NCBI RefSeq assembly: GCF_004297265.1
Contig: NZ_SCUT01000030.1
Coordinates: 119,447-183,446, forward strand
Length of the DNA: 64,000 bases
Source of the DNA: Reyranella sp.
GTDB lineage: Bacteria; Pseudomonadota; Alphaproteobacteria; Reyranellales; Reyranellaceae
Reading direction: 5' to 3'
The notes beneath the pieces are model-generated. The model worked only from the letters and a program-made list of their open reading frames with translations, searched no databases and was not told the DNA's origin. A program made the translations under genes and the position numbers. Below, piece by piece: positions 35,065 to 43,444 of the stretch (the stretch's first letter is position 1; every line of letters starts with the position of its first letter).

Positions 35065-35565
35065 CTAATGCGGCTTGCGGAGGGCGGTCTCTTCCGCCGA
35101 AAGGGCGTCGATGGTCTTCACGACCTGCTTCCAGCCGTTGCCCATGCCCGTGAAGGCGGTCTCGTTGCGCGGCAGCACGAAGCCGGAATGGACGAGGCGC
35201 AGGCGCGTGCCGGCCTCGACCGGTGCCAGCGTCCAGGTCACCACCGTGTCGAGTGGCGCGCCGTAGCCCACGTTCGACTCGTGCCCACCCTTCCAGGAAT
35301 GGACGAAACGGCGATTCTCAACCACTTCGAGGACCTCGCAGTTGATCGTGCCATCCCATCCACCGGCCGGCGTCGTCTTGTAGGTGAAGCGATTGCCCAC
35401 CACCGGTTCGAAGCCGGCCATCGGCATCTTCAGCCAGCGGGAGATGAGCGCGCCGGTGGTGAGCACCTTCCAGATCGTCGACGGCGCGTGCGGGAAGACG
35501 TCCTCGACGACGATGTCATGGGTATCGAGGGCATGGGTCTCGAGTTTGCGGGCCTCGGTGCTCAT
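35065..35565 (-). CDS. SRPBCC / AHSA1-type domain protein
   Basis: A 166-residue START-like protein. The opening strand V-E-D-V-F-P-H-A-P-S-T-I-W-K-V-L and the middle F-V-H-S-W are typical of AHSA1-like SRPBCC proteins with a hydrophobic ligand cavity. ATG 35565 overlaps the arsR stop (ATGA). An ArsR regulator with a SRPBCC protein is a common pair whose ligand is mostly unknown. Confidence 0.87.
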   Translation of the reverse strand: MSTEARKLETHALDTHDIVVEDVFPHAPSTIWKVLTTGALISRWLKMPMAGFEPVVGNRFTYKTTPAGGWDGTINCEVLEVVENRRFVHSWKGGHESNVGYGAPLDTVVTWTLAPVEAGTRLRLVHSGFVLPRNETAFTGMGNGWKQVVKTIDALSAEETALRKPH

Positions 35566-35891
35566 GGGTCCATCTCCTTGAGAAGAATTCGGAGGTTGTC
35601 GAAACGCTCGCGCCAGAAGACGCCGTAGTGGCTCATCCAGTCGACCAACGGCTCGAGCCCCTTGGGCTCGGCGCGGTAGTAGACGTTGCGGCCCTCGGGA
35701 CGTTCGGCGACCAGGCCGGCCAGCCTCAGGGACTTGAGGTGCTGCGAGATGGCGCCCTGCGTCACCCCGCTTCCCTTCGTGAGTTCGCCGACGGTGATTT
35801 CCGAGGCGCCGACCACGCGTTCGAACACCGCCCGCCGCGTGGGATCGGCGAGGGTGCGCATGACGGCGTCAATGGAAGCAGGCTGGTTCAT
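35562..35891 (-). CDS. ArsR/SmtB-family transcriptional regulator
   Basis: A 109-residue winged-helix repressor. L-A-D-P-T-R-R-A-V-F-E opens the domain, and the recognition helix reads G-V-T-Q-G-A-I-S-Q-H-L. No cysteine pair is present for a classical metal site, so the effector is probably not arsenic. ATG 35891 is chosen; a TTG at 35927 lies inside the operator. Two copies of a palindrome directly upstream suggest autoregulation of the ArsR-SRPBCC-GFA operon. Confidence 0.9.
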   Translation of the reverse strand: MNQPASIDAVMRTLADPTRRAVFERVVGASEITVGELTKGSGVTQGAISQHLKSLRLAGLVAERPEGRNVYYRAEPKGLEPLVDWMSHYGVFWRERFDNLRILLKEMDP

Positions 35892-35900
35892 GACCAATTC

Positions 35901-35934
35901 ATTAGTTAACACTAATGCATTAGTCAATACTAAA
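35901..35934 (-). promoter_or_regulatory. Tandem ArsR operator
   Basis: Two copies of ATTAGT-N4-ACTAAT stand 18 bp apart: ATTAGTTAACACTAAT at 35901-35916 is perfect, and the copy at 35919-35934 has one mismatch. On the minus strand a TTGACT that could act as a -35 lies within the array. The sites end 10 bp before the arsR ATG, well placed for repression. Confidence 0.65.
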
Positions 35935-35962
35935 TAGTCGCCGCCACTTCGGTGGGCGATCC

Positions 35963-36481
35963 TCAGGCCTGGAGGATCGCCACCGCCTGGCTATAGGCCA
36001 CCTCGGCCCGGACCTTGAGCTCGTCCAAGGTGCAGCTGCCGATCGGGTGCTGGACCTTCACGAACGGGTAGCCAGGAATGCCGAGGACCCGTGCGATGTT
36101 CTTCACGGTCACCTCGAAGGGCGTCGTGCAGATCACCACGGCGCGCTTGCCGAGTTGTTCGAAGCTGATGCTGTCGTGCAGACTGCACGTTGAGCAGGAC
36201 CCTCAATCCCCCAGGCCGGTGATGAGGAAATCCACCTCCTGTGCCACCTGGGTGAGCGTCGCCGACGGCGCCGGGGCGCTGGCATTCCTCTTCGAGGCGA
36301 CGGTGCGGATGGTGCAGCCGTGCCGCTCGACGAACAGCGCCGCGACTTCCCGCAGCATCTCGTCGGCATTGAGCTTGCCGTTCTCCAGTAGGCCGATTCG
36401 CAGGCCCTCGAGGCTGGCGAGCGGCGGCGCCCGGAACGCCTTGCGCTTGGGCGTCGTCGACATGGGTGAATAGAGCTGCAT
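35963..36481 (-). CDS. UGSC-family selenoprotein (in-frame UGA read as selenocysteine)
   Basis: Read through one in-frame TGA (36203-36205), the frame encodes 172 residues with selenocysteine at position 93. It starts at ATG 36481, seven bases after AAGGAG, and ends at TGA 35963. The segment before the TGA ends F-L-I-T-G-L-G-D. The residues after it are G-S-C-S-T-C-S-L-H-D, which gives the U-G-S-C motif that names this family. A second cysteine site, P-I-G-S-C-T-L-D-E-L, occurs near the end. A bacterial SECIS-like hairpin follows the TGA. The family is thought to be redox-active (Sec-x-x-Cys) but its reaction is unknown. A conventional gene finder would stop at 92 residues. It is the last gene of a unit with the 361-residue protein. 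Decoding needs SelA, SelB, SelC and SelD, none of which is in this window. Confidence 0.85.
36169..36196 (-). promoter_or_regulatory. Bacterial SECIS element
   Basis: On the minus strand the upper stem and loop are CGTGCA-GTC-TGCACG (36175-36189): six perfect pairs and a three-base loop starting with G. A lower stem TGCT/AGCA (36193-36196 with 36169-36172) extends it, separated by a small internal loop (CAA against AC). The loop begins 20 bases after the TGA. That distance, loop size and loop G fit the described bSECIS rules. Confidence 0.75.
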
Positions 36482-36498
36482 CGGAGGACTCCTTCCGT

Positions 36499-37584
36499 TT
36501 ACTTCGGTATGCCGGCGGGCGGCGGCGTGATGGCCTGGTGCTGCATGATCGACGTCCGCCCCCGGCTCCAGGACGGGATAAAGCAGGAATGGCCGCCGGC
36601 ATCGCCGCCGCCCATGGTCACGAGAATGTCGTCCGGCCGCAGGCCGCGGTGCATGAAACCTTCCATGGCCAGCGCATGCGCGCCCTCGCCGTGCTGCGTG
36701 TCATATTCGCGGTCGCGGTACTTGCCGGCGCTCTTCATACCCTCGACCGAACGCCTGGCCGCGACGAACAGGAACTCCTGCACCTTCTCGCGCGACCAGC
36801 CGGCATCGGTCACGATCTTCATATGCTCGGGCGCCAGAATCACCACGCTCTGGCCGAGGCTGATGCAGCCATAGTTGGCCATCGAATCGGCCACCGAGCC
36901 CAGTACCTCTTCCGGCGTGTTGCCGCCATGGTTCTCGACGTTGAAGAAGCCACCGCCGGCGAAACAGGTGACACTCGACGCGCCCTTGTCATAGCCCTGC
37001 GCCTCGCAGAGCAGCGGCCACGGATTGCCGCGCGCGCGCTCGGCAATGCAGAAACTGTACTTCCCGGGATTACCCTGTGTCGACTTGTCGGAAATTCCCG
37101 GCAGCATCTGGAAGACGTTGCGCAGGATGAGTCGGGTCGCACGGCCGATCGTGCCATTGGCGCGGTTGCCCGGGCCGAACAGGTTCACGTCGGCATTCAT
37201 GCCGATCTCCTCGGCATAGGGACCGCTGACAACCAGCAGCGGCGCCGAGCCGCCGGTGCTGGCGGTCGAACCGTGGAAGTTGAAATCGGTCCGATCCATC
37301 GCCTCGAACGCGGCGACGATCACCGGGAAATATTCGGGCAGGCAACCCGCCATCACGGCGTTCACGGCGGCGGCATGCAGCGACAGGTCGAGGCCGGTCG
37401 CCGGATGGTGCGCGATCACCATCTCCCGCGGACGCGCCTCAGCCGCCAGCATGGCATCGACCCGGTCGACGACTGGCGGCACGACGGGGAGCCCGTCGGT
37501 CCATCCCTGCTCGTAGCACCAATCGATGGCGGCCAGCAGATCGTCCGGTACTTCGTGAATCCGGGGCTTGGCGGCGACGGCCAT
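36499..37584 (-). CDS. Uncharacterised 361-residue protein encoded with the UGSC selenoprotein
   Basis: A 361-residue protein with no signal peptide or membrane helix. I do not recognise a catalytic family. It has seven cysteines spread through the chain, a glycine-rich segment (S-T-A-S-T-G-G-S-A-P) near residue 108, another (S-V-T-C-F-A-G-G-G-F-F) near 212, and a striking G-G-G-D-A-G-G-H-S-C-F near the C-terminus. ATG 37584 follows AAGGAG. The gene sits 16 bp after a Bug receptor and 17 bp before the selenoprotein, so the three are probably one transcript. A shared redox or carbon-substrate role is inferred from context only. Confidence 0.8.
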   Translation of the reverse strand: MAVAAKPRIHEVPDDLLAAIDWCYEQGWTDGLPVVPPVVDRVDAMLAAEARPREMVIAHHPATGLDLSLHAAAVNAVMAGCLPEYFPVIVAAFEAMDRTDFNFHGSTASTGGSAPLLVVSGPYAEEIGMNADVNLFGPGNRANGTIGRATRLILRNVFQMLPGISDKSTQGNPGKYSFCIAERARGNPWPLLCEAQGYDKGASSVTCFAGGGFFNVENHGGNTPEEVLGSVADSMANYGCISLGQSVVILAPEHMKIVTDAGWSREKVQEFLFVAARRSVEGMKSAGKYRDREYDTQHGEGAHALAMEGFMHRGLRPDDILVTMGGGDAGGHSCFIPSWSRGRTSIMQHQAITPPPAGIPK

Positions 37585-37600
37585 GGCTTTCGCTCCTTCC

Positions 37601-38587
37601 CTACTCGACCTTGGCGCCGACGCCTTCGACGAGCTTGCGCCATTTCACGAGCTCGCCCGGCAGGATCGCGCCGAACTCGGGGCCCGGCCGGAAATCGATA
37701 TCTGAGCCGCCGCTTTCGAGCTGCTCGCGGAAGGCCGGATCCTTGAGCGCGTTTGTCATGGCCGCGACGATCGCCTGCCCCACTTCGGGTGGCGTGCCCG
37801 CCGGCGCGACGAGGCCCAGCCAGCCTTCGAGGCTGAACCCGTCGGGCAGCGCTTCGAGCAGGGTCGGCGTATCCGGAAGCTGTCGCGAGCGCTTCGAGCC
37901 GGTCGTCGCGAGCGCGCGCAGCGTCTTCTGCTGCACCAGTCCCAGCGCCGTCTCGAAGGTCGGGAAGCCGACCTGCACCTGATCGGACACGAGCGCGCGC
38001 ACGATCTCTGGCGCGCCCTTGTAGGGCACGTGGACGTAGTCAATGCCGGTAGCCTGACGGAAGGCTTCCGCAGCGAGATGCGCCGGGCTGCCCGCACCGC
38101 CCGAACCGAAGTTGAGCTTGCCGGGATTGGCCTTCGCCATGTCGACGAATTCCTTGACCGTCTTTGCCGGGCTGTTGGCCGGCACCACCATCATCGAGGC
38201 GCCGCGCACGAGCAGGCAGATCGGCGTGAAATCCTTCACCACGTCGTAGGTGATCTTCGTATAGAGCGCCGGATTGATGACGTGGCTGTTGGCCATCATC
38301 ATGAGCGTATAGCCGTCAGGCGCGGAACGGGCGGCTGTCTCCGCACCGATGTTGCCGGCGGCGCCCGGCCGGTTCTCGACGACGAACTGCTGCTTCAGTT
38401 CCTGGGTCAGGCGCTGCGCGACACGCCGGGCCGTCGTGTCGGGCGAGCCGCCCGCGGTGAAGGGCACGATGAGCCGGACAGGCTTGTCGGGATACTGCGC
38501 TGCCGCTGGCCCTGTGAAGCTGGCGGCGATCGCTGTCGCAAGCAACAGCATCCCACACAGGCCCGTCAGGCTGTGTCTTCTAGCCAT
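37601..38587 (-). CDS. Bug-type tripartite tricarboxylate transporter substrate-binding protein
   Basis: A 328-residue periplasmic receptor. The signal peptide ends near G-P-A-A-A-Q. The family blocks V-R-L-I-V-P-F-T-A-G-G, N-R-P-G-A-A-G and H-V-P-Y-K-G-A-P-E are clear. ATG 38587 has GGAGG upstream. It leads the unit that contains the 361-residue protein and the UGSC selenoprotein, so its ligand may be the substrate of that system. A LysR regulator precedes it on the same strand. No TctAB is nearby. Confidence 0.9.
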   Translation of the reverse strand: MARRHSLTGLCGMLLLATAIAASFTGPAAAQYPDKPVRLIVPFTAGGSPDTTARRVAQRLTQELKQQFVVENRPGAAGNIGAETAARSAPDGYTLMMMANSHVINPALYTKITYDVVKDFTPICLLVRGASMMVVPANSPAKTVKEFVDMAKANPGKLNFGSGGAGSPAHLAAEAFRQATGIDYVHVPYKGAPEIVRALVSDQVQVGFPTFETALGLVQQKTLRALATTGSKRSRQLPDTPTLLEALPDGFSLEGWLGLVAPAGTPPEVGQAIVAAMTNALKDPAFREQLESGGSDIDFRPGPEFGAILPGELVKWRKLVEGVGAKVE

Positions 38588-38695
38588 GGATCCTCCATCG
38601 GCTTCATCTTCTTGTTCTACCCGCTAAAGGCACCCGATCCCGCTTCAGTGACAATCGCCCAAACCCGAATGAGCCATAGCCTGCAGGCATAGCCT

Positions 38696-39598
38696 CTAGC
38701 GGCGCGGTGTCTTCCGCCTCATGGCCGTTCGTGCGAAATCGGCGACCTTCTTCACCACCGGCGAGCGCCACTTCGCCTCGGTGGTGAGCATCCAGCATTC
38801 GTAGCCGATCTCGACTCGGAGCTTCAGCTCGACCAGCGTGCCCTCGCGCAACTCCTGCTCGAACACGAAGCGTGGACCCAGGGCGACGAAGTCCGAATCG
38901 AGCGGCCGGCCCTTCACCAACGCATAGTCATCGGAGACGAAGGCGTTCATGTTGCGGGCCGCCTTCGCACTCAAGGCCCCCAGCCACCTGCGGAAGCTCG
39001 GCACGGTACCGACGCTGGCGATCGGGTATTTCAGCAACATTTCAGGCGCGAGCGGCGCCTGCCGCAGTGCAGGGTGACGAGGCCGCACGACGGCGATCCG
39101 CAAGTCGTCGCAGATCTTCACGCGGATGAAGTCCGACTGCTCGTCCGGCGCCTCGAAGTAGCAGAAGACGAGGTCCAGGCTGCCCATGCGAAGCGAACGC
39201 ATCAATGTCTGGACGTCGTCGTAGCGCGCTTCGAGCCGCAGCTCGGGAAAGGTCCTGCCGACCTGCCGGACGACCTCAGGCAACAGCTTGATGCGCGTTG
39301 CCGGACCCACGCCGATGCGCAGGCTGCCGGTCTCGCCGCCGGCGAGTTCCTCCAGCTGATCGCTCATCCTCGCCACGCCGGCCAGCAGAATGGCCGCATG
39401 TTCGGCCGCCGCGTGTCCGTAGACGGTGGGCCGGGCGCTGCCGCCGCTGCGGTCGAACAGCTTCAGCCCGAGGTGCTTCTCCAGCCGCGCGATGCTCTTG
39501 CTCAGGGTCGGCTGGGAGATGTGCAGCTGCCTGGCCGCGCCGCTGAAGCTGCCCGCACTGCACACCGCCACCAGATGTTCGAGTTGCCTGAACTCCAT
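38696..39598 (-). CDS. LysR-family transcriptional regulator
   Basis: A 300-residue LysR protein. The N-terminal helix-turn-helix has F-S-G-A-A-R-Q-L-H-I-S-Q-P-T-L-S and the effector domain follows. Its position 108 bp upstream of the Bug receptor makes it the probable regulator of the Bug/UGSC unit. The 108-bp gap holds a direct repeat CATAGCCT (38675-38682 and 38688-38695) that could be part of a regulatory site, though it lies right at the lysR stop. It follows the asparaginase-like gene by 34 bp. Confidence 0.92.
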   Translation of the reverse strand: MEFRQLEHLVAVCSAGSFSGAARQLHISQPTLSKSIARLEKHLGLKLFDRSGGSARPTVYGHAAAEHAAILLAGVARMSDQLEELAGGETGSLRIGVGPATRIKLLPEVVRQVGRTFPELRLEARYDDVQTLMRSLRMGSLDLVFCYFEAPDEQSDFIRVKICDDLRIAVVRPRHPALRQAPLAPEMLLKYPIASVGTVPSFRRWLGALSAKAARNMNAFVSDDYALVKGRPLDSDFVALGPRFVFEQELREGTLVELKLRVEIGYECWMLTTEAKWRSPVVKKVADFARTAMRRKTPRR

Positions 39599-39632
39599 CG
39601 ACGCAGCGTATCAGGCCGCGAAGGGGCGGCAA

Positions 39633-40640
39633 TCAGTAGGTCGCGAAGATCCGGGCGATCTCGGCCGGGTCGGAGGTCCGGGTGAGCGCCAGGGCCAGCA
39701 GCAACCGCGCTTTCTGCGGGTTGAGATTGTCCGCGGCGAGAACGCCTGCCTTGGCCAGCTTCTGGCCACGGAAGATGCGGCCCGAACCGGCCCGCGAGGA
39801 CTGCACGACGACGATCCCCTGCTTCACCGCCTCTTCCATCGCGGCGAGATCGGCGGCGGGCGCCATGCCCGGCGCGAAGCCGGCCGAAACCAGCCCCTTC
39901 GCCCCGGCGGCAATGAAGGCGCGCATCGCGCTGCCGTCGGAGCCGGCATAGGCGTAGGCGATGTCGACCCTCGGCAGGGAGTCGAGGCCCGAAAGGTCGA
40001 ATTCGGTGTCGGGCATGTGCCGGCGCTCGGGCCGCCGGTAGTAGGCGATGCGGTCGGCATCGGCGTGGCCCAGGACGCCGAAGTCGGGCGTGCGGAAGGT
40101 CTGCATGCGCCAGTTCGAGGTCTTTGTGACCTCGCGCGCGGCCTGGATCTCGTCGTTCAGCAGCACCAGCACGCCGCGGCCCCGGCTCTGCGGACTGGCG
40201 GCGGTGCGCACGCCGTTCACGAGGTTGATCGCGGCGTCGGTCGACAGGCCGGAGGCTGGCCGTTGCGAGCCGATCAGCACCACGGGCACATCGACCCTCA
40301 GCACCAGGTTCAGGACCCAGGCCGTCTCCTCGAGCGTCGCGGTGCCGTGGCCGATCACGATGCCGGACAGGTCGGGATGCTCGGCCACGACGCGATGGCA
40401 GAGCGCCGCGAGCTCCTTCCATTCGGCGAAGTAGATCTCCGGGCTCGGCACGTTGCGGAAATCGACCGGAATGATCTCGGCAATCTCCTCGACCACCGGA
40501 AATCGCGCGACGATCTCGCTGGCGTGCATGCGGTTCTCGTGCACGCCGTAATCCTGCAGCTCGAGCGGATGGACACCCAGCGAGGCCATGGTCCCGCCGG
40601 TACCGATGAAGGCCACCTTGGGCCGGTTGGTGCTGCTCAC
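39633..40640 (-). CDS. Asparaginase-like protein (type II fold)
   Basis: A 335-residue L-asparaginase-family protein. The first catalytic threonine motif G-T-G-G-T-M-A-S lies at residues 13-20 and the lysine motif V-T-K-T is present near 169. The second signature reads G-H-G-T-A-T-L-E-E-T where classical enzymes have T-D-T, so the substrate-binding aspartate is replaced by alanine. Activity may therefore be on a different amide or ester. No signal peptide is seen. It heads the run that leads into the LysR and Bug genes. Confidence 0.85.
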   Translation of the reverse strand: MSSTNRPKVAFIGTGGTMASLGVHPLELQDYGVHENRMHASEIVARFPVVEEIAEIIPVDFRNVPSPEIYFAEWKELAALCHRVVAEHPDLSGIVIGHGTATLEETAWVLNLVLRVDVPVVLIGSQRPASGLSTDAAINLVNGVRTAASPQSRGRGVLVLLNDEIQAAREVTKTSNWRMQTFRTPDFGVLGHADADRIAYYRRPERRHMPDTEFDLSGLDSLPRVDIAYAYAGSDGSAMRAFIAAGAKGLVSAGFAPGMAPAADLAAMEEAVKQGIVVVQSSRAGSGRIFRGQKLAKAGVLAADNLNPQKARLLLALALTRTSDPAEIARIFATY

Positions 40641-40737
40641 CCGATGCTCCCGTGCTGTTCGTCCATCCGACAGTCAACGCAAGATCGATGCCGCCGCAAC
40701 GTCGCCGAACGGCAACGCTGCGGCGGCGCGGGGTGCC

Positions 40738-41613
40738 TCAGCCCTTGGCCGCGATCTTGTCCTGCGTCTTCAGGTCGAAGTCGCTGGCGTCGTGGCGCTC
40801 ATGGAGCTGCGCAGCGGGATCGCCCTGGAGGCGGTTGACGATGCGGCCGCGGCGGACGGCCGGACGCGCGCCGATCTCGTCGGCCCAGCGCTGCACGTTC
40901 TTGTACTCATGCACCGCCAGGAACTCGCCGGCCCCATAGAGCAGGCCCTTGGCCAGGCCGCCGTACCAGGGCCAGACCGCGATGTCGGCGATCGTGTAAT
41001 CGTCGCCGGCCAGGTACTTGCTCTCGGCCAGGCGCCGGTCGAGCACGTCGAGCTGCCGCTTGGTCTCCATCGCGAAACGGTCGATGGCGTACTCGATCTT
41101 GGTCGGCGCATAGGCATAGAAATGGCCGAAGCCGCCGCCGAGATAGGGCGCGCTGCCCATCTGCCAGAACAGCCACGACAGGCACTCCGCGCGCTTTGCG
41201 CTCTCCGTCGGCACGAGTGCGCCGAACTTTTCCGCCAGGTAGAGCAGGATGGCGCCCGACTCGAACACGCGGACAGGCTGGGGACCGCTGCGGTCCACCA
41301 GCGCCGGGATCTTGGAGTTCGGATTGATGGCGACGAAGCCGCTGCCGAACTGGTCGCCCTCGCCGATCTTGATCAGCCAGGCGTCGTATTCCGCGCCCTT
41401 GTGACCCAGCGCCAGCAGCTCCTCGAGCATGATGGTGACCTTCTGGCCGTTGGGTGTGCCCAGCGAATAGAGCTGCAGCGGGTGCTTGCCGATGGGCAGT
41501 TCCTTCTCGCTGGTCGGACCGGCGATCGGCCGGTTGATGTTGGCAAACCGCCCCCCGCTGGCCTTGTTCCAGGTCCAGACCTTCGGCGGCGTGTACTCGG
41601 ATGCATCACTCAT
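40738..41613 (-). CDS. yghU: Glutathione S-transferase family disulfide reductase YghU
   Basis: A 291-residue GST-like protein of the YghU/nu class. The N-terminal extension V-W-T-W-N-K-A-S-G-G-R-F-A-N-I-N-R-P is diagnostic. The thioredoxin fold contains the glutathione-contact segments N-P-N-S-K-I-P-A-L and F-E-S-G-A-I-L-L-Y-L-A. Family members reduce disulfides and peroxides using glutathione. It stands alone, 97 bp upstream of the asparaginase-like gene on the same strand. Confidence 0.92.
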   Translation of the reverse strand: MSDASEYTPPKVWTWNKASGGRFANINRPIAGPTSEKELPIGKHPLQLYSLGTPNGQKVTIMLEELLALGHKGAEYDAWLIKIGEGDQFGSGFVAINPNSKIPALVDRSGPQPVRVFESGAILLYLAEKFGALVPTESAKRAECLSWLFWQMGSAPYLGGGFGHFYAYAPTKIEYAIDRFAMETKRQLDVLDRRLAESKYLAGDDYTIADIAVWPWYGGLAKGLLYGAGEFLAVHEYKNVQRWADEIGARPAVRRGRIVNRLQGDPAAQLHERHDASDFDLKTQDKIAAKG

Positions 41614-41752
41614 GCTCGATTTCCTCTGATGAAGGCTTCGTGAATGGCGTCATCTTAGCGTCTTTCCCGGGCCCTGCCCGCCGAGCAGCTAGAATTAGAA
41701 ATCAGCGCAGAAGATATGCTAGGTAGGGGAAGCTTCATTGCATGATGGCCCC

Positions 41753-42814
41753 ATGAGAATTCTGGTTACCGGCGGCGCCGGCTTCATCGGCTCTGCCGTT
41801 GTGCGTCACATCATCCGCGACACGGACTGGACGGTCGCCAACGTCGACAAGCTGACCTACGCGGGCAATCTCGAATCGCTGGCGGAGGCAGGGACCAGCA
41901 ACCGCCATCGCCATTACAAGACCGATATCTGTGACCGTGCGGGGATCGACGCCGTCCTCGCCGAATTCCGGCCCGATGCCATCCTGCATCTCGCCGCGGA
42001 AAGCCATGTCGACCGGTCGATCACAGGCGCTGCGCCGTTCATCGAGACGAACGTCAACGGCACCTTCACGATGCTGGAGGCCGCCCTCGCCTATTGGCGG
42101 ACGCTCGACGAGGCCGCGCGCGGCCGCTTCCGCTTCCAGCACATCTCGACCGACGAGGTGTTCGGTTCGCTGGGCGCGACCGGCCTGTTCACAGAGACCA
42201 CGCCCTACGCCCCCAACTCCCCCTACTCCGCGAGCAAGGCCGCATCCGACCATCTGGTCCGCGCCTGGCACCACACCTACGGGCTGCCGACGCTGGCGAC
42301 CAACTGTTCCAACAACTATGGCCCCTATCACTTCCCCGAGAAGCTGATCCCGCTGGTCACCATCCGCGCCCTGCGTGGCGAGAGCCTGCCGGTCTACGGC
42401 AAGGGCGAGAATGTTCGCGACTGGCTTCATGTCGAGGATCATGCCGAAGCGCTGACCCTCGTGCTGCGCAAGGGAAAGCCCGGCGAAACCTACAATATCG
42501 GCGGCAACAGCGAGCGCCGGAACATCGACGTGGTGCGCGGCATCTGCCGCCTGCTCGACGAGATGCAGCCCGACGCGGCCCACCGTCCCCACGAATCGCT
42601 GATCAACTTCGTGACCGACCGGCCGGGGCACGACGCCCGCTACGCCATCGACGCGTCGAAGATCGCGACCGAACTCGGCTGGCGGCCGCGCCACAACTTC
42701 GAGAGCGGCCTCCGCGACACCGTGCGCTGGTTCCTGGACAATCGCGGCTGGTGGGAGCGCGTGATGAGCGGCGCCTATCGCGGCGAGCGGCTCGGGTTGA
42801 CAGCCGCCTCGTAG
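41753..42814 (+). CDS. rmlB: dTDP-glucose 4,6-dehydratase
   Basis: A 353-residue RmlB that forms dTDP-4-keto-6-deoxyglucose for rhamnose and related sugars. T-G-G-A-G-F-I-G-S starts at residue 6, catalytic S-T-D-E-V-F-G is near 133 and Y-S-A-S-K-A near 162. [12 protein letters not shown] is typical. ATG 41753 is used; a TTG at 41738 would add five residues. The other rml genes are not beside it, except the RmlC-like gene at 2.3 kb. It converges on the Nudix gene. Confidence 0.94.
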   Translation: MRILVTGGAGFIGSAVVRHIIRDTDWTVANVDKLTYAGNLESLAEAGTSNRHRHYKTDICDRAGIDAVLAEFRPDAILHLAAESHVDRSITGAAPFIETNVNGTFTMLEAALAYWRTLDEAARGRFRFQHISTDEVFGSLGATGLFTETTPYAPNSPYSASKAASDHLVRAWHHTYGLPTLATNCSNNYGPYHFPEKLIPLVTIRALRGESLPVYGKGENVRDWLHVEDHAEALTLVLRKGKPGETYNIGGNSERRNIDVVRGICRLLDEMQPDAAHRPHESLINFVTDRPGHDARYAIDASKIATELGWRPRHNFESGLRDTVRWFLDNRGWWERVMSGAYRGERLGLTAAS

Positions 42815-42827
42815 TCGCGACCCCCGG

Positions 42828-43418
42828 CTATTTGAGCAGATCGAGCAGGCTCGGCGGCAGGTCGCCGCGCTGGCGGCGGACTTCGATGCCCAGCAGGGCA
42901 GCGACCCCGGGCAGGTTCGAAACCTCGCCTGTCAGGGCCATGGCGACCGCATCGGCGAACGGCACCCGCCGGCGGAACAGTTTCTCCGTGGCATCAGGTT
43001 GCGGGGCGCCGCGATCCAGCCCCCAGGCGACAAAGGCCGGTACGGCCTCGGTGGAGATGCCCGGCGAAACCGCGCCCTCCACGATCTTGAGCCAGTGCTC
43101 GGCCGTGCAGCCGGTCTCCTCCTTCAGTTCCGCCCGCGCGACCGTGAGCGGGTCCTCGCCGACCCGGGCCCCTCCGCCGGGGATCTCCCAGGAGAAGCGA
43201 TCCAAGACATAGCGATACTGCCCGATCAGCGTGACGCTGCCGTCGCGATCGACCGGCACGATGCAGACACCGTAATACTTCATCCGCACGCTGTGATAGC
43301 TGCGCGGCTCTCCGTCGGACAATGTCACCCGATCATGACGGACCGAGAAGTACCGGCAGTCGTAACCGGTCTCCTCCTTCAGCACCTTCCAGGGATTGAC
43401 TTCGTCCAGGCGTTCCAT
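42828..43418 (-). CDS. Nudix hydrolase
   Basis: A 196-residue Nudix protein. The box runs from I-P-G-G-G-A-R-V-G-E through A-R-A-E-L-K-E-E-T-G near residue 98, with A in place of the usual R of R-E-x-x-E-E. A preceding R-Y-V-L-D-R-F-S-W-E segment resembles ADP-ribose-type pyrophosphatases. It probably hydrolyses a nucleoside diphosphate derivative. The start lies 26 bp downstream of the FAD protein stop on the same strand. Confidence 0.85.
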   Translation of the reverse strand: MERLDEVNPWKVLKEETGYDCRYFSVRHDRVTLSDGEPRSYHSVRMKYYGVCIVPVDRDGSVTLIGQYRYVLDRFSWEIPGGGARVGEDPLTVARAELKEETGCTAEHWLKIVEGAVSPGISTEAVPAFVAWGLDRGAPQPDATEKLFRRRVPFADAVAMALTGEVSNLPGVAALLGIEVRRQRGDLPPSLLDLLK

Positions 43419-43444
43419 GGCAATCCGCTCCCCGGCTATGGCCC

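Noticed and set aside
36203..36481. A complete 92-residue protein ending at the TGA, or a pseudogene cut by a nonsense mutation
   Set aside because: The frame continues with the family motif G-S-C right after the TGA, a SECIS-like hairpin follows, and no other stop or frameshift occurs, so read-through as selenocysteine explains it better.
38675..38695. Direct repeat CATAGCCT as a LysR operator
   Set aside because: It lies at the very end of lysR, lacks the T-N11-A pattern, and eight bases twice can occur by chance; kept only as a note.
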